Origin: Dama dama
Taxonomy: Eukaryota; Chordata; Mammalia; Artiodactyla; Cervidae
Length of the DNA: 64,000 bases
Assembly: GCF_033118175.1 (NCBI RefSeq)
Contig: NC_083696.1
Span: 39,169,001 to 39,233,000, forward strand
Reading direction: 5' to 3'
Position 1 is the first letter of the stretch. Each line of letters opens with the position of its first letter. This document shows positions 53,452 through 63,425 of this stretch, piece after piece. The notes under the pieces are model-generated. The model saw only the letters and a list, made by a program, of their open reading frames with translations, was not told the DNA's origin and searched no databases. Both the position numbers and the translations under genes were made by a program.

Positions 53452-53660
53452 GTTGTTGTTCAGTCGCCAAGTCATATCTCTGCGACTCCATGAACTGCAG
53501 TACACCAGGCTTCCCTGTCCTTCACCATCTCCCAGAGTTTGCTCAAACTCATGTCCACCAAGTCAGCTATGCCATCCAATCATCTCATCCTCTGTCACCC
53601 CCTTCTCCTCTTGTCCTCAATCTTTCTCAGGATCAGGATATTTTCTAGTGAATCCTACTG
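53452..53660 (-). repeat. BovB 3'-end fragment
   Basis: Reverse BovB 3' end: gttgttcagtcgccaagtca to tcaatctttctcaggatcag, then decays. Confidence 0.8.
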
Positions 53661-53799
53661 TCTATAAATTGATACACACAATAAATGTCATGATATAGAT
53701 GCAACAAGAGCGCTAAAAAATTTGACTTACTTTGTCATGCAAAAAAAAGTTATTCGTGGGGAGTAGCAGATCCTGAGTAAAAAGAGTGCATAGGAATTT

Positions 53800-53985
53800 C
53801 ACCCTTTAATTCTGATAATCAAATTACTTAGCTAATGACATTGAACAAATTACTTAATATTCCTAGAGTTTTGGTTTCTTCATGGCAAATTAAAGATAAT
53901 AGTGCTTCCTACACCAGACCACTGTGTAGATTAAGTAAAATCGTTAATGACGAGTACTAATACATAGCACATATACTACTCTCAA
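53800..53985 (+). repeat. Possible MIR element
   Basis: ttgaacaaattacttaatat, then ttttggtttcttcatggcaa, then gtgtagattaagtaaaatcg follow the MIR order. Confidence 0.5.
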
Positions 53986-53989
53986 TTTT

Positions 53990-55060
53990 GTTGAAGGGTT
54001 GACATTATTCCTCACCTTCAATTTAACTCTACTTCATAACAGCTTTAGGAAATACATTAACTTCAGTGAGGTCAAAATGTTTAAACAACATAGACTTAAA
54101 GTCAATGGGTGACAAGGTATGAAATGAAATGTGATTAAGTTTTCTCCAGTCGGATAAGTGGCAGCCTTCATGATCTTATCCATAAGTCCAGTTCCTACAG
54201 AACTATGTCACACATTCACCTCACTTCTCAACAAACTGTAACATTCATATTTTAATAAATTATAGTAACTCTCTTGATCTCTCATGCCTTCCAGCAACCT
54301 CGATATTTTTCTGATCCCTTTATAACAAAATCCTCTCAAGGAGTTATCAATAATTCCTGTTCTTAGTTCTTCATTCTCTCTTTAAGTCACTTTCTTATGT
54401 CTCCTGCATTGACAGGCAGTTACTTTACCACTAGTGCTACCTGGGAAGCCCTTCTTAGTAGCATGAACGGTCAAATGTAAGGCGACGTACGTTATTCTAG
54501 CTAGCTCCTGTTTGCACAGTATTTTAAGATCATCAACTGAACAAGTGGTGGAAATATACTTTGAGTGATTGCTCGGTTGGTTGGCCTGTTCAGTTCTTAG
54601 TGGCCCTGCTCCTTTCATCAGTATGCCTGTGTGAGTTCTCCTGTACGGCTGGCCACCCTTTCATCTGCCTACAGAAACATCTTTTTCAAGGTTGGTTAAA
54701 TAGAACTCGGAGTATACTTGTCAGTCTTTTGTGGTTTCATCATATTCTTCATTTCATGCTATTCTTTGCCTCCAGTTTGACAAATACAATAAATTACTCT
54801 CTGAGTGAGGGACCACCCTGCCCACCTTCCCGAAACCCAACACATCTAGTACCACATTCTTCATGATATTTCTGTTAGCCACCATAGCACACACTGGTCC
54901 TTCCTTCCCGTGATTCCTAAAACCCTGACTAGCTCTGGTGTACAGTTGGCATATTGGTATGTAAGCATCTTTGAGTGATTCTTTCTTCTCTGCTTGTTAT
55001 AATAGACTTGATATAATGGAGCCTGCAGTATTGAGTGAGCTTTCTTGTTTATATCTTAAT
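53990..55060. other. Intergenic; only a Bov-tA remnant
   Basis: A 54-bp reverse Bov-tA head remnant at 54398-54451 (gtctcctgcattgacaggca to ctacctgggaagccc). Otherwise nothing recognised; open frames at 54382-54866 have no motif. Confidence 0.5.
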
Positions 55061-55065
55061 AAAGT

Positions 55066-55471
55066 AAAATGAGAGTTGGACCATAAAGAAGGCTGGGTGT
55101 TGAAGAATTGATGTTTTGGAACTGTGGTGCTGGAGAAGACTCTTGAGAGTCCCTTGGACTGTGAGGAGAACAAACCAATCAATCCTAAAGGAAATCAACC
55201 CTGAATATTCATTGGAAGGACCGATGCTGAAGCTCCAATACTTTGGCCATCTGATGTGAAGAGCTGACTCATTGGAAAAGATCCTGATGCTGGAAAGATT
55301 GAAGACAGAAGGAGAAGCAGGTGGCAGAGGATGAGATGGTTAGATAGCATCACTGACTCAATGGACTTGAGTTTGAGCAAACTCTGAGAGATGGTGAAGG
55401 ACAGGGAAGCCTGGCGTGCTGCAGTCCATGGGGTGGCAAAGAGTCGGACACAACTTAGCAACTGAACAACA
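55066..55471 (+). repeat. BovB (RTE) LINE 3' end
   Basis: Plus copy: gagttggaccataaagaagg, actcttgagagtcccttgga, gagtttgagcaaactctgag, ending cggacacaacttagcaactg. The open frame on the other strand is a shadow of it. Confidence 0.88.
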
Positions 55472-55899
55472 GCAATGTCTGAGTTATCCTGTGCCTATCA
55501 CTGCTCTCAAATATCTGCAATGATAGAGATCACTAGTATAATTTTCACCTTATCTCCTGAAGTATGTGCGAGCCCTTTGAAAACAGAGATCATGGCAAAT
55601 ATTCACACATCCCCCGTGGAGTCTAAGAGTACCAGAACTTGCATGTTGTTGGTACTCAATAAATAGCAATTTAAGAAGTCGATTGTAATTTATCATGACA
55701 TTATTGCTGCACTCAATTTACAGATGATAAATACGAGTTTGCCAGAACTGAACAAATATTCTACTAAAATTCCTATTTTCCTGAATCTTTGAGCTTCTTT
55801 GGATCTCCGTTGTAGTTAACCCAAGGCTTAAAAGCCCCAGAGTCACCTGGGGCTAAGAGCTATTCATGGACCATCAGGTACTAGAAGCCAGGGTCATAT

Positions 55900-56215
55900 T
55901 AATATTTCAAATAGCTTTGATATCCATTGTGCCTTTCTTCTGAAACCAGGAAAGGATGTGATACCATCTCTAGAGTCTGCCCATTCAAACTCTGCAGTTT
56001 ACTTTCACCCACAAGGATGCCTTCCGGCACAACTTGATCTTGGTGTGCCTGTACCAGCAGCACTTCATTAATCGTGGGGCAGAGGCTGGGAATGGCCCTC
56101 AAGCCTGTGCCAGAAACTCCCCCACAGGGCCAACGTCGTCTTCTCACAGAGGGAACATCAAGGGAGGGAGGGGTTGCTGGCACCTGGATATCTCTTAACT
56201 CAGAATGTCCAGTCT
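55900..56215. other. Unrecognised block with open frames on both strands
   Basis: Less AT-rich than its surroundings. A minus frame of 94 codons (56183-55899) and a plus frame from about 55975 to 56197 (with HKDAFRHNLILVCLYQQHF) overlap. Neither shows a domain I know. It could be a decayed processed pseudogene or chance. Confidence 0.3.
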
Positions 56216-56451
56216 TGACTCATCCTTGAAATTAACCCCACTACTTGGTAATGATATAAAACTTACACCCTGAGCACACACTCTGTGAGACATTTGCTTG
56301 TTCAGTGTTAACAATGTGTGGCAGTTAAATGAAATAATAACTCAGCCATTTGACAAATGAAAGAACTGAGTCCCCACAAAGAAATTCATTCATTTGAGGG
56401 TGATCAGCAAGTGGTGGAGCTTTGTGTACACCCAAGTCCCTAAGGCAATGT

Positions 56452-56667
56452 GTAGTGGTTTAGTTGCTAAGCCATGTTCGACTCTTAACAACCCCATGGA
56501 CTGTAACCCTCCAGGTTCTTCCATCTATGGGATTTCCCAGACAAGAATACTGGAGTGGGTTGCCATTTTCCTCCTCCAGGAGATCTTCCCAACCCAGGGA
56601 TCAAACCCAGGTCTCCATATTAATTAGCAGGAAAGTACTTCACTGCTGAACCACCAGGGAAGCACTC
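56452..56667 (-). repeat. Bov-tA SINE
   Basis: Reverse copy from gtagtggtttagttgctaag to gaaccaccagggaagcac. Confidence 0.9.
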
Positions 56668-56989
56668 AAAATTAATGTGTGAGGTTCCCACTATTCTACT
56701 CTCTCCTTTCTGAGCATCACCAAGAAATCCTACAATAGTGATAATCTTAAAAAATTTTTTTTGATCTTTCAAAGTAACCAGTCTCTGTGTAAGGTTTGAA
56801 ATTTCTTTCCTGCTTCAAACTCCAACCACATGCCATACAAATATGAAGGGAGTATTTCAAACCTTTGATTTCCATGGTGTTCTGTAGGTGATGGTCTGAC
56901 AGCTGCTTGGGCCCATGGTTAGAAAAAGAAATAGAAATTGGAGGGTTTTAATTTTTTCATCCATTTCTTCTTTTAAGAATCATATTCAG

Positions 56990-57095
56990 GGAATTCCCTG
57001 TGGTCCAGTGGTTAGAACTCAGTGCTCTCGCTGTCATGGCCCGGGTTCAGTTCAGTGTCTTATAGCATGGCAAAAAAAAAAGTAAAAAATGTTTA
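56990..57095 (+). repeat. CHR-1-type tRNA SINE
   Basis: gggaattccctgtggtccag, then tggttagaactcagtgctct, then an A-rich tail. Confidence 0.75.
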
Positions 57096-57430
57096 AAAAC
57101 AAACAAAAGAATCACACTCCATTCTCCCTTATGATTAAATAGAATTCAGCCAAGAAAACTATTTGCTCTCATTCTCTTCCTATGAAGTCAAGAAATGTGT
57201 GTTTAATTCTGTGTTATGTTATTCTCTTTTGTTCCTTGCTGCAGTTTAAGCCCCTCTTGTCTTTGCTGTCTGTGCTTCTGGTCTTTCCTTTGTTGAACTT
57301 TCTCAGTTGTTTCAGTTGAGTAGTATGTACTTAAGGAAATTGTAATAGTCTCTTAAGTTGGACAAAAGCCAAAACTCTAGCTAGATATTAGTGGGGTTAT
57401 GAGATTTGTTCATGGGTATGAACTCTCTTT
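57096..57430. other. Intergenic, nothing recognised
   Basis: No gene and no named repeat. Confidence 0.4.
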
Positions 57431-57632
57431 GGGTTTCCCAGGTGGCTCATTGGTAAAGAATCCACCTACCAATGCAGGAGATGTGCATTTGATCCCTGGG
57501 TGGGGGAGATCCCCTGGAGAAGGAAATGACAACTTACTCCAGTATTCTTGCCTGGGAAATCTCATGGACAGAGGAGACTGGTGGGCTACAGTCTATGCGG
57601 TCACAAAGAGTCAGACACAACTGAATATGCAC
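57431..57632 (+). repeat. Bov-tA SINE
   Basis: Plus copy from gggtttcccaggtggctcat to gtcagacacaactgaatatg. Confidence 0.9.
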
Positions 57633-57701
57633 ACTTGCAAACATACTCTGTGTAACACAGCATCTGTCCTCTGTAATATTTTCCCAATGTTGTTGAAAAC
57701 T

Positions 57702-58922
57702 TCAGTTCAGTTCAGTCACTCAGTCGTGTCTGACTCTTTGTGACCCCATGGACTGCAGAATGCCAGGCTTTCCTGTCCATCACCAAGTCCCAGAGCTTGC
57801 TCAAGCTCATGTCCATTGAGTCAGTAATGCCATTCAACCATCTCATCCCCTGTCATCTCCTTCTCCTCCTGCGTTCAATCTTTCCCAGCATCAGAGTCTT
57901 TTCCAATGAGTCAGTTCTTCACATCAAGTGCTCAAAGTACGGGAATTTCAGCTTCAGCCTCAGTCCTTCCAATGAATATTCAGGACTGTTTTCCTTTAGG
58001 GTGGACTGGTTTGATCTCCTTGCAGTCCAAAGGACTCTCAAGAGTCTTCTCCAACACCACAGTTCAAAAGCATCAATTCTTCAACACTCAGCTTTCTTTA
58101 TGGTTCAACTCTCACATCCGTACATGGCTACTGGAAAAACCATAGCTTTGACTAGACAGATCTTTGTTGGCAAAGTGATGGCTCTGCTCTTTAATATACT
58201 GCCTAGGTTGGTCATAGCTTTTCTTGGTTGCAGTCACCATCTGCAGTGATTTTAGAGCCCAAAAAAGAAAATCTGTCAGTTTTTGTTGTTTCTCCATCTA
58301 TTTGCCATGAAATGATGGGACCAGATGCCATGATCTTAGTTTTCTGAATGTTGAGTTTTAAGCAAGCTTTTTCACTCTCCTCTTTCACTTTTATCAAGAG
58401 ACTTTTTGGTTTATCTTCACTTGCTGCCATAAGGGTGGTGTCATCTGCATATCTGAGGTTATTGATATTTCCCCCGGCAATCTTGATTCCAGCTTGTGCT
58501 TCATCCAGCCTGGCATTTCTCATGATGTACTCTGCATAAAAGTTAAATAAGCAGGGTGACAATATACAGCCTTGATGTACTCCTTTCCCAATTTGGAACC
58601 AGTCTGTTGCTCCGTGTCCAGTTCTAACTGTTGCTTCTTGACCCACATACAGGTTTCTCAGGAGGCAGATAAGGTGGTCTGGTATTCCAATTTTTTTAAG
58701 AATTTTCCACAGTTTGTTGTGATCCACACAGTCAAAGGCTTTAGCATAGTCAGTGAAGTAGAAGTAGATATTTTTTCTGGAATTCTCTTGTTTTTCTATG
58801 ATCCAACAGATGTTGGCAATTTGATCTCTGGTTCCTCTGCCTTTTCTAAATCCAGCTTAAACATCTGGAGGTTCTTGATTCATGTACTGTTGAAGCCTAG
58901 TTTGGGGAATTTTGAGCATTAC
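57702..58922 (-). mobile_element. BovB (RTE) LINE, cut off at the retroviral LTR
   Basis: Reverse copy: the BovB 3' end at 57702 (ttcagttcagttcagtcact) through the RT region to 58922 (gaattttgagcattac). The minus frame 58727-58212 carries RT sequence with the YADD motif (YADDTTLMA) and is the best-kept BovB RT piece in the window. The break point at 58922 directly precedes the LTR start. Confidence 0.92.
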
Positions 58923-58924
58923 CA

Positions 58925-59280
58925 TGCTGATAGGGCCCACATGGGGTCTCATTGATAAGATGGCTCATTAGGTCAACCTCACAAACAAAGAATAAAATCA
59001 CAGTGATCCGTGAGACTGACGAAATTGCCCAAATGGCATGCTATTTTCTCACTGGTGCTTATCTTCTCAAAGCTGTGAGACCACCAGATTCCAGACCTCT
59101 GGCCATGTGACCATCCCTTCAGAGGATTTTTCATTGGTGGGGTATAAGAAAGACCCCGACAGAAAGGGAGGACGCTGGTTCTTCTTAAGGGGCAGTCACC
59201 CTCTCTTTTCCCTCTAACGAATTTCCCTTTTCTTGCCTGACTACCGGGATTGCTCTCTTTTTCTCTGCACTCACCCTACA
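58925..59280 (+). repeat. Retroviral 5' LTR
   Basis: It starts near tgctgatagggcccacatgg and ends cactcaccctaca, three bases before the PBS, giving TG...CA ends and about 356 bp. The exact start (58925 or 58928) is uncertain. It contains a reversed CCAAT (attgg, 59133-59137) and a TATA-like box. The 3' LTR is not in the window, so no divergence can be measured here. Confidence 0.8.
59143..59148 (+). promoter_or_regulatory. TATA-like box of the LTR
   Basis: tataag in ggtggggtataagaaagacc, about 6 bp after attgg (reversed CCAAT). Placement about 135 bp before the LTR end fits a U3/R boundary. Confidence 0.6.
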
Positions 59281-59283
59281 TTC

Positions 59284-59301
59284 TGGTGCCGAAACCCAGG
59301 A
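59284..59301 (+). other. Primer-binding site, tRNA-Phe type
   Basis: tggtgccgaaacccagga is complementary to the 3' end of tRNA-Phe with one mismatch (A for G near the end). It follows the LTR by three bases. Confidence 0.85.
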
Positions 59302-59465
59302 AGGAAGACCACTGCAACTGGGCGGGCTCCTCTCACAAGCCCACCTCCGGTGGCCCCTCCCTCGGACCTTGCCAAGAAACTGAGATGCGCTCCAGGGATA
59401 AGACTCTCCGCTTGCCTTGCTGAGTTGACATCCACACACTGGCCCACATTTCATTCACTGGTTAG

Positions 59466-59476
59466 AAGGGTGAGTG
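59466..59476 (+). promoter_or_regulatory. Possible retroviral major splice donor
   Basis: aagggtgagtg matches the donor consensus AG|GTGAGT and lies in the leader between PBS and gag, where subgenomic env splicing would start. Confidence 0.5.
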
Positions 59477-59725
59477 AAATCCCATTCTCTTGGATCCTAT
59501 CTCTCTCTCTTGACTCATTTCCAAGTCCTAGTGCTAGGCGGGAGGATCCTCAAGGCCCTTGGGCCCTTGGCCTTGTGCCCCCATCTGATTTTGAAATAGG
59601 GGGTGCCCATTTCAAAGCAGACTATTATTACTCTCTGAGAAAGTCCTGAGAACAGGGACACCTTTTCTCTCAGACCTTTCTCCTCGCCTTCTCTCAGCCT
59701 TGTCTAACCTCCTTATTCAGCTGTA

Positions 59726-61301
59726 ATGGGGAATTCTCAATCCCAGCCCTCAAAATCTACTCCTCTAGGATGCCTTCTCTGAAACCTTGGTTTCTCAAGG
59801 ACAGATAAGACCAAAAAGACTTATTTACTGTTCTAACACTGTCTGGCCACAATACAGGCTTGATAACAGGTCCCACTGGCCAGAAAATGGAGCTCTCGAT
59901 AATAATACTCTGCGGGACCTCGATAACTTCTGCCGCCGCATCGGCAAGTGGTTAGAAATCCCTTATGTTCAGGCTTTCTTTGCTCTTTGCTCTCGACCCA
60001 CTCTCTGTGAATCCCGTTCTATTTCTCAAATACTCGTAGCCCACTCTGGGCCACATCCTCCTAATAGAATGTCTTCTGATCCCTGTTCAGGCTTTTCTTC
60101 TTCTTCCTTCCGACCACAGCCCACCCCCTATCACTCCCAATCCCATTCCAGATCCAGTTCCACAACCTCCACCTTACTCCCCTCCTCCCTCCCTCCGTCT
60201 CAAGTCCCAGCTTGTACCCAGCCTGTGCCTGAGGCAAGCTCTGAGACCTCAGCCCCACCCTCTACCCTGAGAGTCCCTAGATCCTGAACAAATTTAAAAC
60301 GGGAAACCTCACTGCAGGATCCCTTTAGGGGAAGTAGCTAGAGCAGAAGGCATTGTTTGGGTTAATGTCCCATTCTCCCTCACCCATCTATCTCAGATAG
60401 AAAAGCATCCTGGCTCCTTTTCCTCAGACCCTGATAATTATCTAAAAGAATTCAAGTATCTTACCCCGTCTTACAACTTTAACCTGGCATGATATTTACA
60501 TCATGTATTCCTCCACTCTTCTCCCAAGAGAGAAGGAATGAGGATGGCCAGCCTCTCAAGGGCAGGCTGATGAGACACACAGGACAGATAACACTATCTG
60601 TTCCCAGAGATGATCCCAACAGGGATTATCAGGCAGGGAGACCTGGGGGAGCAGTTTGTAATCACATGGCTGCTTGCCTCATTGTGGGCCTTCAAAAGGC
60701 AGGGCATAAAGCTGTCAACTTTGATAATTTCCAGGAAATAACTCAAAGACTAGATGAAAACCCGGCACAATTTCTAGCCAGGTTAACAGAAGCCCTACAA
60801 AAATATACAAAATTAGATCCCACTTCAGCAGAGGGCACAATTGTCCTTAACACCCATTTTATTTCCCAGTCATCCCCAGATATACAAAAGAAACTAAAAA
60901 AGGCAGAAGAAAGCCCTCAAACCCCTCAACAAGACCTTTTAAATTTAGCCTTTAAGATTTTTAATAACCGGGAAGAACAGGCAAAGCTAGAGAAGGCCCA
61001 ACGAAATCAGGCCAAATGCCACCTTTTAGCCACTGCCCTACATGGCTCCAAGCTTCCATCAACCAACAAAGAAAGGAAGCCACCTGGGCCCTGTTTCAAA
61101 TGTGGTAAAGAAGCCCACTGGGCCCACTCAAACCTAAAGCCAAGGCCCACTTCAGGTCCATGTCCCAGCTGGGGCATAAAGGGACACTGGAAGGTCGACT
61201 GCCCAAATCCCCTTCCAGGGATCCAGACATCCCCTCCTCCTGAGCAGGAGTCCTCCGACCCAGCTCCGCCCAGCCTCCTTGGACTCACTGCTGAAGCCTG
61301 A
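59726..61301 (+). pseudogene. gag: Retroviral gag, broken
   Basis: The start ATG at 59726 begins MGNSQSQP, with Gly2 for myristoylation. Frame 1 stops at TGA 59780 after 18 codons. The matrix-like part continues in another frame to TGA 60285, with a Ser/Pro-rich linker. A third frame carries the start of capsid (about 60322-60490), and a fourth segment at 60489-61301 (270 codons) holds the rest of capsid, a charged helix and nucleocapsid. The two CCHC zinc knuckles near 61100-61200 each lack one Cys: the first reads C..C....H....N, the second C..W....H....C. At least three frame changes and two stops prevent a single Gag. Confidence 0.88.
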
Positions 61302-61348
61302 AGTTGCCCAGGGCCCCAGGCCCCAACTCTCATCACCTCTAAGGAGCC

Positions 61349-61640
61349 AGGGTAACTCTTACAGTGGCAGATAAGCCGGTCTCCTTTCTCACTGACACAG
61401 GGGCCACTTACTCTGCTGTGTCTGCCTACTCCGGAAAAACCAACGCCTCTCAGGCCTCTGTTATGGGGATTGATGGTTTAATATCTACACCATGAATAAC
61501 CGAGCCTCTACCTTGCACACTTCAAGATACCTCATTTTCCCATTGTTTTCTCATACTCCCTAAATGTCCCACTCTTATTCTTGGGAGAGACTTTCTCTCA
61601 AAATTCAAAGCCTCTATTACTATCTTAAGCTCACCCTCTG
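61349..61640 (+). pseudogene. pro: Retroviral aspartic protease, one in-frame stop
   Basis: The frame contains the active site LTDTGA, then a conserved LGRDFLSK segment near the end, as in retropepsins. One TGA at 61493 interrupts it; otherwise it is open and runs on in the same frame into RT. It follows the gag stop by about 50 bp in a different frame, as expected if expressed as Gag-Pol. Confidence 0.85.
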
Positions 61641-61690
61641 ATCTAGCCTGGCTACTGCTCCTCAACCCCACCTCCTCTTCCCCTGCCCTG

Positions 61691-62440
61691 TTGCCCTCTT
61701 TGTCCATAAACCCCACAGTTTGGGATACAGATAACCCATCTGTTGCCTCTCAACATGATCCAACTTATATCCATCTCAAAGACCCCTGCATGTTTCCCAA
61801 TCAACCACAACACTCCATCTCCCAAAAATATCAACAAGGGTTAAAGCCTAACATCACTAAACTCCTACATCATGGCCTCTTGTGCCCAATTCACTCTCCC
61901 TATAACATATATATCCTACCTGTCAAAAAGCCAAATGGCTCCTATTGCCTGGTCCAGGACCTGAGACTTATCAATGTGGCTATTGTCCCCATACACCCAG
62001 TAGTTCTAAATCCCTATACTCCTCTCTCTCTCATTCTCTCTCCCACTACCCACTTCACTGTTCTAGACCTCAAAGATGCCTTCTTTACTATTCCTTTACA
62101 CCCAGACTCTCAAGACCTCTTTGCCTTTACCTGGACTGATCCAGACAATCATTGCTCTCCAAAAACTGACATGGACAGTCCTCCCAAAAGGCTTTCGTGA
62201 TAGCCCTCATTTCTTTGGCCAAGCTCTAGCATCAGACCTAACCTCTCTTGACCTTACTCCAAGTACTGTCCTCCAATATGTGGACAATCTCCACCTTTGT
62301 GGTCCTTCACTTACATACTCTCAACAACACACTATATACAACTCTTCAATTTTCTAGCTGATTGAGGCTATCGAGTATCTCCCACCAAGGTTCATCTCTC
62401 TCTTCCTAAAGTCACCTCTCTTGGAGTCCTTTTAACACCA
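61691..62440 (+). pseudogene. pol: Retroviral reverse transcriptase, frameshifted, YVDN active site
   Basis: The first part (61691-62200) has the LPVKKPNGSY, VQDLR and LDLKDAFFTIPLHP motifs, with the first catalytic Asp in LDLKDAF. A frameshift near 62150-62170 moves the rest to another frame, with LPKGFRDSP and then YVDN at 62277-62288, where RTs of this group carry YVDD. That frame ends at 62357. The catalytic-site change and the shift both rule out activity. Confidence 0.88.
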
Positions 62441-63425
62441 ACAAAAAGATATATTACTACCAATAGAAAATCCCTTATATCCACCCTACCACTCTCTACA
62501 TCAAAAAAGAGATCCAGTCCTTCTTGGGGTTAGCTGGATATCTATGCCTCTGGATTCCTAATTTCATCCTCTTGGCACCACCCCTATATCAAGCCACCCG
62601 AGGAGCTCTTTCAGATCCTCTAGTGCTGAAGTCAAATATCCATTCAGCCTTTAACAACCTTAAGCAAGCCATTCTCTCAGCCCCAGCTCTAACTCTTCCT
62701 GACCTTTCTCACTCCTTTATACTCTACACTGCTGAGAGACACAAAATTGCCCTAGGAGTTTTGGGACAAAATCAGGGCCTCTCCTTCACCCCCGTCACTT
62801 ATCTGTCAAAGCACTTATATACCACAATTCAAGGCTGGCCAGCCTGCCTACATGTTCTGGCAGCAGCTGCACATCTGGCTCAGGAAAGTAAAAAACTTAC
62901 TTTCAGAGCACCCATGGTCACTCATTCACCACATGACCTTAAGGACTTACTTTCTCACAAATCCATGACCCTTCTATCTCCTTCACGCATTCAGCTAATG
63001 TATGTCATCCTTCTTGAATCTCCCGAGTTTTCCTTTGAATGTTGTCCTACTCTCAACCTTGCCACACTTATCCCTAATTCTTCTGAGCCCCCCATCCACA
63101 CTTGCAAAGAGGCATTAGAAGACCTGATGACCCATTTCTCCCACATTTCCTCAATCCCTTTAAATAACCCTGACTTTACTTGGTATATTGATGGCAGCTC
63201 CTCTACAACATCAGAAGAAAAAAAGTACCTGGATATGCAATGGTCTCTGACACCGAAATTATTGAATCCCAACCTGTTGCCTTGGGAACCTCTTCCCAAA
63301 AGACGGAACTTATTGCACTAACTAGAGCCCTTACCCTTGCAGCTAACAAGAGAGCAAATACATACACTGACTCTAAACATACTTTCCATGTCATACACTC
63401 ATATGCTGCCATTTGGAAGGAATGA
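62440..63425 (+). pseudogene. pol: RT thumb/connection and RNase H, frameshifted
   Basis: The frame at 62524-63321 starts with the LGLAGY and PLYQAT segments of the RT connection and reaches RNase H (WYIDGSS, with the first catalytic Asp). A frameshift near 63220-63240 moves the rest to the 63240-63425 frame, with TELIAL (Glu) and YTDSKH (Asp). The frame stops at TGA 63423. Confidence 0.85.

Noticed and set aside
57740..58249. 169-codon plus-strand frame
   Set aside because: Antisense shadow of the BovB RT region, whose true frame is on the minus strand (58727-58212).
59185..59454. Minus-strand open frame across the LTR and leader
   Set aside because: It lies over the LTR end, PBS and leader with no motif; an antisense shadow.
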